Assembly: GCA_001792895.1 (NCBI GenBank) | Contig: MARA01000051.1 | Location: 62,001-126,000, forward strand | Length of the DNA: 64,000 nt | Direction of reading: 5' to 3' | From: Lentinus brumalis | Taxonomy: Eukaryota; Basidiomycota; Agaricomycetes; Polyporales; Polyporaceae | Notes under the pieces: generated by a model | What the model was told of the DNA's origin: nothing | Database searches by the model: none | The model's input: the letters and a program-made list of their open reading frames with translations, nothing else | Part shown: positions 22,608 through 34,775 of the stretch, piece by piece | Position numbering within the stretch: position 1 is the first letter of the stretch | Layout: each line of letters opens with the position of its first letter | Program-made: the position numbers and the translations under genes

Positions 22608-23217
22608 CGCGGTCGGTCTACATATTTTACGGTTGTCAGTATCACGTATAGCAACCGTGGACTGTGTTTGAATTCTGGCCCTCACCTGTATTCGCGTGCG
22701 ATGCGAGTTGAGCAAAGCCTGGAAAACCCGTAGGCGCCGGTAGTTGTGTATTGAACGGTAATCGAACTGATCGAACCGGAGTTGAACTTGGATTGGTCTA
22801 CTAGGGTAAGTATTAGTAATAACCCATCTTCTGGGTTGGGCGTCGACCACGATCATCCTCCCGCAACGGCGCAAGCGACGTTTCGTAGCTGCTACTCTTT
22901 TCTCTTGAGGCCGATGCGATGTAAGTATACTGTACGGCCGAAAGATCCTACAGACGCGTCACGCCACCGGAGACCCACATCTTCCCGACATCGAACTCCC
23001 ACCGAGTGCCACCACGACGCTGGACGCCACCCCACCTCCGGGTGTGAACGCTGCCTATCTGAGTGTGGCTCGCGGAGTACCGGGGTCATTCGGTGAACCT
23101 CGGCACGGCTCAGCGTCAGGTCGCTGACTCGCAGGAATCGCAAACTATACGGCTGCGCCGTATGCGGACGGTTAAAAGCCCATCGTTCATGTGTCGAGGG
23201 CTGCAGCGAAGACCATC
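22608..23217. other. divergent promoter region (BTB-3 and P450)
   Basis: The two genes start away from each other here. A TTAAAAG motif at 23172 lies ~45 bases before the P450 ATG and could be its TATA element. No gene. Confidence 0.35.
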
Positions 23218-25501
23218 ATGGCGTTGACTATCTCCTTCATTCTTGGGCTGGGGATTGTTGCGACTCTCGTACTGGTCATTCGACGCGTTATCCAGAACCA
23301 GACGTCCCCGCTCCGCAACATACCAGGCCCAACGTCGGGATCGTTGTTGAAGGGCAAGTGCAGTTATCACTCTGGTATTTAGTCACTGACATACTTCTCT
23401 AGGGAATGTACATCAGCTCATGAGCCCTCGCAACGAGGAGTGGAAGAAGGAGCTGGTCGAGAGGTACGGCCCTGTTGCAAGGCTGCGCGGCCCGTTCGCA
23501 GTGAGTAACTATACGATCTGCTTGTGCACGTCCGCTCAGTTTCCCGTCGTAGACCATTTGGCTGCATGTCTACGATCCGAAAGCTCTCTACAACATCGCG
23601 ATCAAGGATCAAGACATCTGGTCTAAGAACGTCATAGGAGCGAGGTAAGCTTTCTAGTTCTAGGGATGCGGTCGAAGCGGCCCGGTGACGTAGCATCCCA
23701 GCTCGCTCCTTCTTGGTCCTGGACTGTTGACTACCGAAGGACCGCAACATCGCAAGCAGCGCAAGATGCTAACGCCTGTATTCTCCGCCGCATACCTGCG
23801 CAACGTCACGACTCCGTTCTATGAGACCTCGTACAAGGTCAGCTACGACTTCCTTCTGTTGAACGGCCCACGCTGACGCTGACGGCACATATCAGCTACG
23901 CGACGCACTTCTTAAGATACTCGGCTCTGAGACTAAAGAAGTCGACATCCTGAAGTGGACCGGCCGCACGGCGCTCGAGTTGCTCGGTCAAGGTGCCCTT
24001 GGGTACTCGTTCGACCCCCTAGTCGAGGACGTGACAGATCCCTTCGCCGAGGCTGTCAAGTCCTTCTTGTGAGTCGCGCCGTATCTCATGCTCTCGACGT
24101 CACTGACATCCTGCCACCGCAGCGGAGCAACGAATGCGCTCGGGGTCGCACGAACGATCTTCGGACCTTTCGTCCTCATCGGTCCAGCATGGCTCCGGCG
24201 CAGGGTCGTGGAACTGATCCCGAATGCGAAGGTGCAGACCCTGAAGAAAATTGTCGACATCATGTATCAGCGGTCAACCGATATCGTCAACGAGAAGAAG
24301 GCAGCTATGGAGAAAGGTGATGACGCGGTCCTCCGCCAGGTCAGCGAAGGGAATGACATCATGAGCATCCTACGTAAGTCTGAGCTTCCGCATGCTCTTC
24401 TTGTTAGTGTGTTGACGCGCGCCTTCAGTCAGGGCAAACACGACCGCATCGGAGAAGGAGAAGCTTTCGGACGACGAGCTGATAGCACAGGTTTCGTACG
24501 TCGCCGTTGTGCTTGACCCCGCGCTAAGACGCTAACCGCGTCGCCGCCCAGCACGTTCATCCTTGCGGGGATGGATACGACTTCGAACGCCACCTCGCGC
24601 CTGCTCCATCTGCTCGCCATGCATCCAGATGTACAAGAGAAGCTCCGAAATGAGATACTCGATGCTCAAGCCGGTCAGGAAGTATCATACGACCAAGTCA
24701 TGGATCTCCCCTACCTGGACGCCGTCACCCGCGAGACTCTCAGACTGTGAGTTCCCTTCTCGAGCAGCTCGCGAGCCCTGTACTCACGCGTAACAGCTGC
24801 GGTCCGGTTGGGAAGATCTCGCGTGTGTGAGTCCGATTGTAGCAGACTGTGAGGTATACTGCGTAGCTGACTCATATTTAGTGCGAGGCAAGACACTGTC
24901 CTGCCGCTGCACGAGCCCATAAGGGGCACAGATGGCAAGCTGATCACCGAACTGCACGTCCCTAAAGGGACAGTCGCCGTAGTCAACGGCTGGGCTTGCA
25001 ACACAAACAAGGCGCTCTGGGGAGAGGATGCCTACGAGTGGAAGCCTGAGCGATGGCTCTCGCCTCTTCCACGTGCGCTCGAGGAGGCGCGCATTCCCGG
25101 GGTGTACTCGAACTTGTGAGCCTGTTCGATGCTCGGACCTCTTCTGACCACCCCTAACGGCCTATTTCGTCAGGATGTCCTTCTACGGCGGCGGCCGTGG
25201 GTGCATGTGCGTGCTCCCAGCCTGACCCACCGTGACCTAACTAATTGAATTGATATAGCGGCTTCAAATACGCCCAACTCGAGCTGAGTACGTGTCTCCC
25301 CTTCCCGCTCACCCTTGAGTGGTATGCTGATCGCTCGTGAAATGCCTAGAGGTCGTGCTCTCGGTGCTGCTCGCGAATTTCAAGTTCGAGCTGACCGACA
25401 AGGAGATCGTGTGGAACCAAGCGGGCGTCGCGTTCCCGAGTGTTGGGAAGAGTAGGAAGCCGGAGATGCCGCTCAAGGTCTCGGCCATCGGTACGCTCTA
25501 G
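23218..25501 (+). CDS. cytochrome P450 monooxygenase, 13 exons
   Basis: Exons: 23218-23353, 23403-23500, 23553-23644, 23702-23837, 23896-24068, 24123-24373, 24429-24495, 24552-24746, 24797-24826, 24882-25115, 25174-25206, 25259-25287, 25350-25501. They add up to 541 residues in one frame. The N-terminal membrane anchor is MALTISFILGLGIVATLVLV, then a Pro hinge NIPGP. Later motifs: I-helix FILAGMDTTSN, K-helix ETLRL (ExxR), YEWKPERWL (PERF region) and heme loop FYGGGRGCIGF with the Cys ligand. All P450 hallmarks are present, so it is probably active in the ER membrane. Substrate unknown; the CYP family was not assigned. The first intron uses a GC donor (GCAAGT). The GTG at 23191 is not the start. 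Confidence 0.9.
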
Positions 25502-25847
25502 ATGCGGCTCTCCTAGCAACCTGCTTCTTGTATGGCATAGTCGTACTGTTCTGAATCGAGTTGCATCTTCGTTCACACATGCTTATCCTCCACAAGCGAG
25601 TAGGCGCCGCACCTTGGACAACCGTGTCATTCATTCAGTCTGTACGAGACACGAATACAGACGATGATGATTGTTAAGTCCATTCGGTCGTGATGGTCGC
25701 GAAGCTACTGGAGCTCGCTCCTCGAAGTGCGGTGACAAACTTGTGACAGCCGCGTTAGGTCACGCGTCGCATCACGGAAGCAGCTCGGCTTGCCTCTTTC
25801 TCCTCACGACCACTTCTACTCAAGAGTCAGGTATTCAAGCTCAAGTA
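25502..25847. other. intergenic, no gene seen
   Basis: Space between P450 and BTB-4. Nothing recognised. Confidence 0.45.
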
Positions 25848-26919
25848 ATGCCTGGAACGCGATCCAGCAAGCGCAGACGGGCAGGCTCGGAGAGCCAGGA
25901 TGAGGCGCTACAGGAGGACAACATCACCCTCGATGAAGAGGTGACGATCCCAGACGGCAACGTCTTCCTGGTGGCGCAGAGAGTCGCGTTCCGAGTCCAC
26001 AAGAGCAGCCTGTCACGCGTCTCCGACGTGTTTCGCGACCCCTTCGCTCTTCCCCCGAACAGCAACACCGAAACTCTGCACGGCCTCCCTTATGTCCAAG
26101 TATGGGACGATCCGGACGATCTACGACATTTCCTGCTCGTGGTGTGCTGCGGGAAGAAGTGCGTCAAAGCCCTCCCTCACAGCTTAAAGCTGATACGAAT
26201 GGTTGACATGCAGTTACTACTACGAAAACGACGAGGTCAAGCCAGTCCCGTTCCGCGTCCTCGCAGCGCTCATCCGCGTGGGCCACAAGTACGCCGTCCA
26301 ACCCGTACTGAACGACGCACTAGCTCGTCTCAAAAAATACTACACATCCGACCTTCCCGCATGACTTGACGTCGAGGGACGAAAACGCTTCGTGTCTGAT
26401 GTCAAACCCCGCGACGCGGCCACAGTCATCCAGCTGGCGCGACTCACGAACACCCCGATTCTCCTACCCAATGCCTATTTCATCGCCTCTCAACTTATAA
26501 GCACGGTCCATGAGAACGGCAACGAGCTATCCCTCGCTCTTTTCTCGCCCGAAGACACGGCGTTCTTGGTCACAGCCAGGGTCCGTCTCGTCAAGGTCGC
26601 GTACACCCATATGATGTCGCTCGTGACGTGCCTCCCCAACGTGCTCTGTGAAACCCCACAAGCCTGCATGAAGACTGGCCTTTGCGCACTCAACATGAAT
26701 CGAACTACAAACACCGCACACGAGGACAAAATTCTCGATCTCATGCAACACCGGTTCTGGGACGTCTTTGCAGAGCAGCGGTCTGTCTGCGCGGAGTGTC
26801 GAGCGCATTCAGACGACTATGACGTGCGACTTCGTTCTGCTCAATGGAGCGTTCTACCCACGCACTTCAAACTGAAGGTCGATGGATGGCCGACGGAGAC
26901 AGATGCCATATACGAGTGA
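25848..26919 (+). pseudogene. BTB/POZ-domain protein (BTB-4), in-frame stop
   Basis: ATG 25848 starts MPGTRSSKRRRAGSESQ, with a basic N-terminus, then the BTB core: VTIPDGNVFLVAQRVAFRVH, KSSLSRVSDVFRDPFAL, VQVWDDPDDLRHFLLVVCCG. After an intron with donor GTGCGT (about 26158-26212) the second exon reads YYYENDEVKPVPFRVLAALI, RVGHKYAVQPVLNDALARLK, KYYTSDLPA, then TGA at 26362-26364. The same frame stays open to 26919 and encodes the expected C-terminal half: PRDAATVIQLARLTNTPILL and CAECRAHSDDYDV. So one nonsense codon splits an otherwise complete gene. A pair of compensating indels around 26353-26372 would also explain it (the alternative frame reads FPHDL). Pseudogene, or a sequence error. 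Confidence 0.65.
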
Positions 26920-27352
26920 TCCCTATTTGGTGCGTCGTCTGAACATGCGACATCTCGTCGTCTCTTCACTGACTGAATACCCGCACCAGGCTTGTTTTGT
27001 TCTGTTGTCGGAACTTATACCCTACGAGTGACGTGCTATACATATTCCGAGTCTTACCTGGGCATGTCGGATCACATATGCTCTCGGCCATGCGATTCAG
27101 CGAGAACTTGTCGTGCGCCCTGCTTGAAATCAAGTACAATGGAGCGTCCGACTAAATGTAGCCTTCAGTCGTTGCGCTCCAATTAGAGCGAATTAAATTG
27201 GATCATAGGTAAATGGTGCGTGCAGTGCGAAACGCGTGGCACCGTACTCCCGAACCTCGAGTATATTCATCGCCCTTCGAAGTGTTCAGTGAGCAACGGC
27301 GGGCAGGACTGTCAGAAACGCTATCACTCACCACATATGCCCGCCGCGTTCC
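26920..27352. other. convergent intergenic stretch
   Basis: Nothing recognised between the stops of BTB-4 and the F-box gene. Confidence 0.45.
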
Positions 27353-28920
27353 CTAGTCGGAGTCCATATCACTATCCGAGCTCGTATCGGCCTCATCGTC
27401 AAGATGCGGCTCCTCCCTGACTTCCGCGTCGACGACTTCAGTCGTGTACCACCGCCCGTCGGCGCCCTGCTCCCACTCAAACTCCGTCGTGAACGCAACC
27501 CGTCGAAGGGCGGACGTGTGCCTCTCGAACTCGGCCAGCAGCGCGCGCTGCATGTCCACGTCCCGGGCGAACCAGAAGTGGTCGCGGTGGTCGTATTGCT
27601 TCTTGACGACGTCGCCAAGGAGGAACGTATGCAGACGGGGGAGCCGCGCGAAGACGCGTTCGCCCAACGCAAATAGCGCAGCCTGCAGGATGCCATCAGC
27701 ACTGAGACCCATATGACCGAATCGTCGAGGACGGTAGTACTTACCCGGTTCGGCTCTTGCCAGACGACCATAGTGAGACTCTCCAAGAAGGGACACTCCG
27801 ACATCGCGGCTTGAAGCTCGTCAATGAGCAAGCGTTTGACGTAGAAACGGAGATGGCGGATCGGGACCGCGGAGAAACGGAAGTGTTTGAATGCGAAGTG
27901 GATGTGCTCCCATCGAGGGATGGCTTCAGTTGTCTCTCCACCGTTCCTCTCGTACTCCGTGTTGTCGAGACCGATTGTGTGTATGGGGCGAAGCGAGGCG
28001 CTGTCGGGAAAGAGGAATATCGGCACCTGAGTGTGTGAGCACGCCAGCTCTTCTAGCGCCGGATACGCAGTCGAAGGCAATGTTTCGTGCCCTTCGAGAA
28101 TGTCGATCTCTTCTCTAATTGCGAGAGAGCGGATGTGGGTCATAGCGGTACAGCTCGGCTTGTTAAGGTCGCGGCCCGTGATCTCGAGGTGCTCCAAGAG
28201 CGGTAGCGAGGAGCTCTGACGTCTATCAAAGAGCTCGAGGAAGTCCGTAGTCGTAGACGTAACCACCGTGAGGCGACGCAACTGACCAGCCGACTTGTTC
28301 AGAAGCGCTTTCAGATAGACTAATTCTAGGAGGTAGAGTCGTGACATGGCGAACAGTGTGATCGTCTGCAGCCGGGGGAAATCCCACATATCAGCAGTAA
28401 GGTCCAAGGAAGTGGCCTCAAGCGCCGATATTTGCGAGTGGGGCAGAAAGCAAAGCTGGATCGACCTCAGTCTGGGATGGGGACTGGTGAGTAGCGCGCG
28501 CAACACCTGGCTGACTGACTTGAGAGCCCTGGGTCCGCAGTCAAGCTCCTGCAAGTTGACCATCCGAGGGACGCTCACGGACAGCAGCCGACCAAGCTGC
28601 TCGAAGTCGTCCAGCATCACCGGGTTGTATTCAACGCACGTTGAGCGAAGTCGCAGTGATTGGACGTAATCCGCAAGGTCCCGCCCGGGCCAGGCCAGAG
28701 TCGCCGGCGAGGAGGCCAGCGTCACCAAACAGGCCAATGCGGACCTGTATGTGAAGAGGTCCAGGTCCGCGTAGAGGTACGGTGTTGCTATGAGGTTCAA
28801 ACGCCTGCTAGTCGACGCGAGCGCTGCGAGGTCTGCTTTGCGGACGAGACTGCTGATGAACGTTAGGAGCTCCACCGGGAGGGTCCCCCGCAAGCCCTCG
28901 GACATATTGACGTTGCGCAT
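27353..28920 (-). CDS. F-box/LRR-like protein F1 (divergent member)
   Basis: Exons 28920-27745 and 27682-27353 give 501 residues. The N-terminal F-box-like motif is LPVELLTFISSLVRKADLAA, LASTSRRLNLIATPYLYADL. Leucine-rich irregular repeats follow. Exon 2 has LPRLHTFLLGDVVKKQY, RRVAFTTEFEWEQ and an acidic Ser/Asp end (DEADTSSDSDMDSD). The exon-2 boundary and the TFLL...AFTTEFEWE block match the six F-box genes at 31146-49099, so it belongs to the same family. The LRR half differs more, and the mini first exon seen in the others was not found. F-box proteins usually recruit substrates to SCF ubiquitin ligases; nothing shows what this one binds. Confidence 0.8.
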
Positions 28921-29820
28921 GGACCCTCTCTAGACTCGGAACTGAAGTAGATGGTCAGATATGGCCAGGACTTTGAGCTATATCCGGGAGCTCACTCAGA
29001 CGGTAATGCGACCGCAGATAACTTTTTTCTTCGCCGCCGATCCACCGTCCTGCCTGCGAGGACCTATACCAGGGATTCCTGAGTCAGTCACAGAACGTTT
29101 TGAAGCGGAACTGCAAGAGAGTGCATGCACTCACTTTCGCAGTCCTGAAGCCAGGAGTCAGCGACGTGGCAGTCGCAGTCGGAATCAAGCTTGTGCCACC
29201 GCTTGTGCTCGAGCAAATGACGGTATTGATCTCGGCAAAACATCATTAAACACCCGACCATGTGGCTTCAAGCTTGCGTTCGGGCCCCGTTCTGGTGTCT
29301 TCAGCTTGCAGGTGCGTCTCGTAAGATAAGGAGGCCCTTCGGGCGTCGCCAACCGGTCACAAAAGGCCTTGTGAGTCGACGTTTAACACAATGTGACGTG
29401 GCAGAAAGCAAGCCGACTCTGCACAGCCTGATCAGGCGCTTTCCTCCACAAGCGTCAACATTACCCAAAGGAGATTCCACCTGCAGGACGTTGGACTCTT
29501 GCTTGACATTGCCATCTGCTGCACACAATCTCATGCGCAATTGCTTAACTTCTCTACTGCTCTAGCTCGTGAAATACTGAGATAACACTGCAGACCTCAG
29601 GATGTCGACCGAGGACTTCAAGTTGCTGCGCAACGCTTTGACCCGCCAGTCCGAATGATGTCACGCTTTGACATTCACACCTTAGACCTACCACGCATTG
29701 CTCGCCAAAACCGTATTGATTTTTGAACTCCAGATTCTACAAAAAGAGCGAAGGAAGCGATGTCTGGAGAGCACCATACCACCACCGACGAGTTCCAACA
29801 CACGCCACACCTACCCTCAG
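28921..29820. other. intergenic, no gene seen
   Basis: Only short unsupported frames. Confidence 0.45.
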
Positions 29821-30723
29821 ATGCCACTCACGACCCCGCCACACGTCTTCAGCGACGGTGTTGCGCCAGCGATAGCCCGCGCTGTGCTCAAGGACGAGAC
29901 CTTTGCATTATTTTACGGAAGTGAAATGCATGGAGACGCATCTCCGGACAACAACAACGACGATGACAACGACTCCTCAGCCAGCGATAGCACAGTCCAC
30001 CTCCCGGGCCCCGGCTCGACGTCCCACAGAGTCTCTATCGCCAAACGTCGCCCATAGCCTCGCCGGGCTCCGAGTCTCGCACGGTTGGACGCATTGCATT
30101 CAGCTTGAAGAAGCAGGTCAACCAGAAGCACGGCGTCCCCATGAGCCCCCTGGTGAACAACCCAGAGCACGGTGTTCCGATGAGCCTCCTGGTGAACAAA
30201 CCAGAGCACGACGTCATGAAGGTGCTGCATGCAGCTTCAGACGAGGTCATGGCGGGGCTGGTTGATGCCGGCATGCGCAAGGTGACACTGAGAATTGCGG
30301 TGAGTGGCATCGCACCCTCCTGAACTCCCAAGTTTCAGATCGCCTGACGTCTCCACAGTGGCCCGGGTATGTTGACTGCTTCAAAAGGGACATCGATATC
30401 GTAAGCGCAAGTCGCTCTTCCCAACCAGCGCGGACGATATCGCGTGCGGCGCTCGCGCGCCACATTGCCGACGCGTTCTTCAGCTTCATCCGGGTGAGCA
30501 ATCCGAGTCTATGGACGTGAACGCGCATGCTTACAGGCCACTGTTGCGGATGACATCGATGTCGCCGAATCTCCGGCAGTCGGGCGATTTTCGCTTCGGA
30601 CCGGGGGCACTGAGCTTTGCGGACCTCTGGCTGGTGTCGTTGTGGCATGCGGGCGGGAACGTCTTCGAGGCCGAGGTTGAAAGCTCCGGGCGCATCGCAC
30701 AGGGCGACGACGGAACGCGATGA
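29821..30723 (+). CDS. unrecognised WPGY-family protein A
   Basis: The 3' half is well supported: an exon ending at 30299 (KVTLRIA), exon 30359-30493 (WPGYVDCFKRDIDI ... ISRAALARHIADAFFSFIR) and exon 30580-30723 (SGDFRFGPGALSFADLWLVS, LWHAGGNVFEAEVE). The same exon pattern and motifs occur in the gene at 49408-50360. The N-terminal exon(s) are unresolved. ATG 29821 starts MPLTTPPHVFSDGVAPAIAR, and the frame must change near 30020-30060 to join FSLKKQVNQKHGVPMSPLVN; no clean short intron was found there, so a frameshift is possible. Function unknown. A 13-residue unit is repeated in tandem (see repeat at 30117-30210). Confidence 0.55.
30117..30210 (+). repeat. in-frame tandem repeat, 39-bp unit
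   Basis: Encodes QKHGVPMSPLVNN, PEHGVPMSLLVNK and a decayed third unit PEHDVMKVL. The paralogue at 49408-50360 has a single IHGIPLYLLLDK here, so the unit was amplified in this copy. Confidence 0.7.
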
Positions 30724-31145
30724 CAATGACATGGACAAGCTCGGTGGAGAGAAGAACGCCAGAAATGCATAGAGAGCATGAAGACTTACTTGTTATGCTT
30801 GCCGCCCTTGTACCCAATATGGATCCAAAGATATTTGATGTAGCCATTCGACGACTGTTAAACGACGATGCATGAACATGGTTTTGTAAAAGATCAAGAG
30901 CCCTCCAAAACGGGGGCGGCGAAAAGCTATAAGAGAATCCGTTGGTACACTTCATGTAGGACGTGAGTCAGGCCGACCACGATCATGGGGTAGCGACGCT
31001 TCCTCTCAGAGGGCTCAGAAGATGCTGGAAGCCTGATAGTGACTCGTGAGTGTACAGACAGGGCAGCAGTGAGGGACCAAGTGCGACATACCAAATTGCG
31101 ACATACCAAGTGCGTATGACCGTTTACGTCCCAAGCTCAGACTCT
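30724..31145. other. convergent intergenic stretch
   Basis: No gene. A short tandem TGCGACATACCAA pair lies near 31082-31107. Confidence 0.4.
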
Positions 31146-32703
31146 TCACGGTCGGTTAGACTCCTTATCCTCGTCCTCTCCATCGGAGACAAGTTCCCGC
31201 TTCGCAACGGCGTGTCCCCACGGATGCCAGCCGCCCTCCCGCTTCTCCCACTCGAACTCCGTGGTGAACGCGACGCGCCTCAAAGATGAGGAGTGCTGGT
31301 CATACGTGGCGAGCGCGCGGCGTTGCAGGCCCTCGTCGTGAGCGAAGTCAAAAGGACCTCCACCAGGCAATGCCTTCAGTAACCCATCAGAGAGTAGAAA
31401 GGTATGCAAGCGGGGCATTTGGCTAAACACCTCTGCCAATGCGAGGATTTCGGCTTCATCCCACCGCCGCTCAGCAGGCTACACATGGATATCAGCCTAA
31501 GTATCGCCACTGCGTAGGGAGACAGACTGCACGCACCTCTTCCTCGGCCTTTTGCGCCACTATCAGCAGGTACTCCAAGTCCTTTATGAGAGGAACGAGG
31601 GTCGACAAACCGTAATTTCGCAGCTCGCGCACGGCAAAACCGAGGCGGAGAAGGGGACAGCCTGAGAAGTGGATCGGGCGCAACGTCGACCAGATGTCCC
31701 ACCAGTCATACACGTCGCCGTCGTCCTCCATAACGTAGTATCCTCCTGAGCGGGTCCGTTCGTACCTGACGTGGTTGAAAGTGACCGCGCTGATAGGCCT
31801 CCGGTGCTCTGCGTCATCCGGCAGAAAGCACCTGAGATGCCGTGGGAAGCAGGTGATGTCTTGCAGATTTGGGACCGCAGTGGAAGGGAGCTCGATTTCG
31901 TACCAACAATAATCCTCCGGAATCGACAGCCGTAGTACACTCGACGTGTCTGGAGACGCAGGGTCGGTGAGGAGGTCAGGCGAGACATCGAGTTCTTGCA
32001 ATGCGGGGAACGAGGGTATGGATCGCCACACGGCCTTCAAGATCTCGGCACTGTCACCATGTCGAATGGCCAGCGAGCAGAGTGTTTTATAGTTGGCGAC
32101 TACGAGGGAGCGCATGAGCATCTGGTAGCTTTCCGGAGGGTCGCACTTCCAATCCAGCTTCACGGTCTTCAGGCCTGTGACTCCAACAGCGACTGACGCA
32201 CCCTCGACCTCGGCATCCTTCGTAGTTGCAGATTGACCTGCGAACCGGATGTCAATTGCGTTGACAGCTGGCAAAGCACCGCTTGCGAGCGTCGCAAAGA
32301 TCTGCAACGCGTGAGGGAGGCCTATCCGGCAGGTGATGCTCCGGAGACGCCGCATGCGAGGGATAGCATCTGCGAGCCTGCGTCCCAGAACGAATCGATG
32401 ACTATCGTTGAAGACAGACATCCCAGCCCAATCGTCGGGGTCACGCAGAGAGAGGGTCTCCACGAAGCCGGTGAGGTCGCGGCTCGTCGTGCTTCTGGCT
32501 GGAACAGAAGCGAGGGTTCGAACGCATGCATAGATGGCGTGGGGTACTTGGAGGTCGATGGTGGAGTAGAGTATAGGGGTGACGGCGGCGTTCAATTGCC
32601 AGCCAGACAGCGCGATGGAGTACAAGTCGCGGCGGTCGGCTGCTTCGCATATCGTACGGGATAACTCGACGGGCAGTTTGGCGATACCAGAGATCGGAAG
32701 CAT
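31146..32703 (-). CDS. F-box/LRR-like protein F2 (left outer member)
   Basis: ATG 32703, first exon to 31537, intron 31536-31479, last exon 31478-31146; about 499 residues. F-box-like motif: LPVELSRTICEAADRRDLYS, IALSGWQLNAAVTPILYST. The LRR-like body includes ADAIPRMRRLRSITCRIGLP. The last exon carries FSQMPRLHTFLLSDGLL, YDQHSSSLRRVAFTTEFEWE and WHPWGHAVAKRELVSDGEDE. The GTG at 32721 is not a start. A conserved leader segment upstream ends at 32768 with a donor, and its spliced frame joins in phase (acceptor before 32714), but no ATG is visible in the leader. Closest relative is the mirror gene 47506-49099 (ADRRD, WAGM, LADA.PRMRRLRSITC). Confidence 0.85.
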
Positions 32704-32767
32704 GTCAGCCGCTGCTGGCACAAAGCGTCAATGGCAATCGTTGAAATACTATTGTCGTCAGAATCAC

Positions 32768-32890
32768 CTGTGTATGCCGCGGCCCACGGCGGACTGTCGT
32801 ATATTCTGATGACGTGGCGGTCGGAGTGAAGGGCGAGTCACAGTCCCAGCGCTCAGGATTCCATAGAAGGTAAATTTGATGGGGCTCTAG
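32768..32890 (-). other. conserved leader exon of F2
   Basis: Minus strand: GAGCCCCATCAAATTTACCT then TCTATGG, ending CATACACAG|GTGATT. Homologous leaders precede F3-F7. In F2 it carries no usable ATG, so it is probably 5' UTR now. Confidence 0.55.
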
Positions 32891-33049
32891 CCAAATGTTC
32901 TCACCACGACCGCTGCACAAATCCGCACGAATGTAGAGCGTTCTCATTGCTGGAGCGCGGCTGCTGAGAGGTATAATAAGTAGTCATTGAAGAGCGGACG
33001 GCGGAGGGAGAGACCACGTGCGTACGACTATTTATCGGAACCGAACCCC

Positions 33050-34602
33050 TCATAAATTGCCTTGCTCCTCGTCCGCACCCTCGTCTTCTCCGTCCGAGAC
33101 GATCTCACGATCGGCAACAATGTGTCCCCATGGATGCCAGCCGTCCTCTCGCTTTTCCCACTCAAACTCCGTCGTGAACGCGACGCGCCTCAAGGAAGAG
33201 GAATACCAATCGTAGTCGTCGAGTATGAGGCGTTGGAAGTCCTCGTTGTCAGCGAATTCGAAAGGACATCCGTTGCCAATTGTCCTCGAGAGCCCATCGG
33301 ATAGCAAAAATGTATGCAAGCGGGGCATCGACCCCAGCAACCGAGCCACATCCGAGAGCTGAACACAAGAGCAAATGTCAGCCTGACTCGGGGTGGCGCG
33401 AGAAGGGCGAGCGCACGTACCTGTTCCCGTCTCGGGGTATTTTGTAACACAATCAGCAGGTACTCCAAATTCTCGAGGAGAGGCAGGAGGGTCAACAGCG
33501 CGCTAACAGACAGCTCTTCGGCAGCAACACCCAGACGGACCAGGGAGGCAGCGGAGAATTGGAGCCTGGATAGGGCAGGACAGAGCACGCCATCCCATCC
33601 ATGTGCCGCTTCATGTTCCTCGCATTGAAACTCCCCTCCTGAGCGAGTCCTTTCGTATCTGACTTGGTCCAACATGACCGTGTTGATGGGCCGTCTGTGC
33701 TGCGCGTCTTCCGGAAGGAATTCCCTGAGTTGCTCTGGGGTGCAGGCGACTTCTTCAAGGTTGGGGAGCGTAGTAGAAGCGAGCTCGACAACGTCCCACC
33801 ACTCCACCGTCAACCGCCTTATTCTCGATGTGTCTTCGAAGGCCGGCATCGATAGAATGTAGGCAGGAGCCTCGAGCTCTTTCAACGCGGGAAAGGATGA
33901 TATAGACTGCAGTGCGGGCTGCAAGGGACCGTGATCAGGGAGCACGGTCAATTTTCGTAGCGTGCGATAGTTGGCCTTCAGTAGGGAGGACATGAATGAT
34001 TTGTACGTTGAGCGGTAAGCGTCGCCAGACCAATACAATTTCAAGGTTGTCAGACCTTTAACCCCCACGGCGACGGGCGAAACCTCGGAATCGGCTTCTG
34101 GCGCTCCCATGAGCGGGTATGGGCAATACAGCTCGAGGTCGACTTCGCGGATATACTGGAAGGCACCGCTGACAAGAGTTGTGAACAGGGGTACCGTGTC
34201 AGCCACGCCTATCCGGTAGGTGATGCTCCGGAGACGCCACATGCGAGGAAGCGCATGCGCGAGCCTGCGCCGAATGACGGACAGTAGCTCTCCATGGAAG
34301 ATAGACATCCCAGCCCAGGAGTCCGGGTCACGTAGAGAGAGCGTCTCTACAAAGCCGGCGAGGTTGCGCCTCATCGCGTTTCTGGCGGGCGCAGATGCGA
34401 GGGATCGAATGCAGAGGTAGATGACGTGGAAGACCTGCAAGTCGATTGTAGAGTAGAGTGCCGGCGTCGCAATCTCGTTCCATGTCTTGTTGGAAAGCGC
34501 GATGGAGTAGAGGCCGCTGCGATCCGCCGCGTCGCAGATGAGACGTAGCAGCTCTACAGGAAGAGGAGCTACGCCGGATATCGTCGGTGGGATTGTGGCC
34601 AT
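33050..34602 (-). CDS. F-box/LRR-like protein F3 (left middle member)
   Basis: Exons 34602-33421 and 33358-33050 give 496 residues. F-box-like motif: LPVELLRLICDAADRSGLYS, IALSNKTWNEIATPALYST. Body: RRLAHALPRMWRLRSITYRI. Last exon: MPRLHTFLLSDGLSRTIGNG, YSSSLRRVAFTTEFEWEKRE, WHPWGHIVADREIVSDGEDE. The start ATG lies in the second genomic exon. The leader exon ending at 34670 would splice in frame, but its ancestral ATG is ACG (ACG GAT TGC) where F4 has ATG GAC TGC. The mirror partner is 45466-47017, with the same ATIPPTISG.APLPVELLRL opening. Confidence 0.85.
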
Positions 34603-34669
34603 CGCTGTTGCTGCGGCGACGATGCTTCAGTAAAACATCATACAGATGTCTTTTGAAGCAGGCAATCAC

Positions 34670-34775
34670 CTGTGGATGTGTGCCCGCAATCCGTCGAGGT
34701 GGCGGTCCGAGTCAAAGTTCAGTTTGCGGGCGCTCTCGCACCCATAGAAGGCAATTTGATGAAGCTGGGTCACCT
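34670..34775 (-). other. conserved leader exon of F3
   Basis: Minus strand: ATTGCCTTCTATGGGTGCGA, GAGCGCCCGC, then CACATCCACAG|GTGATT. The start codon has become ACG relative to F4 and F7. Now probably 5' UTR. Confidence 0.6.
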
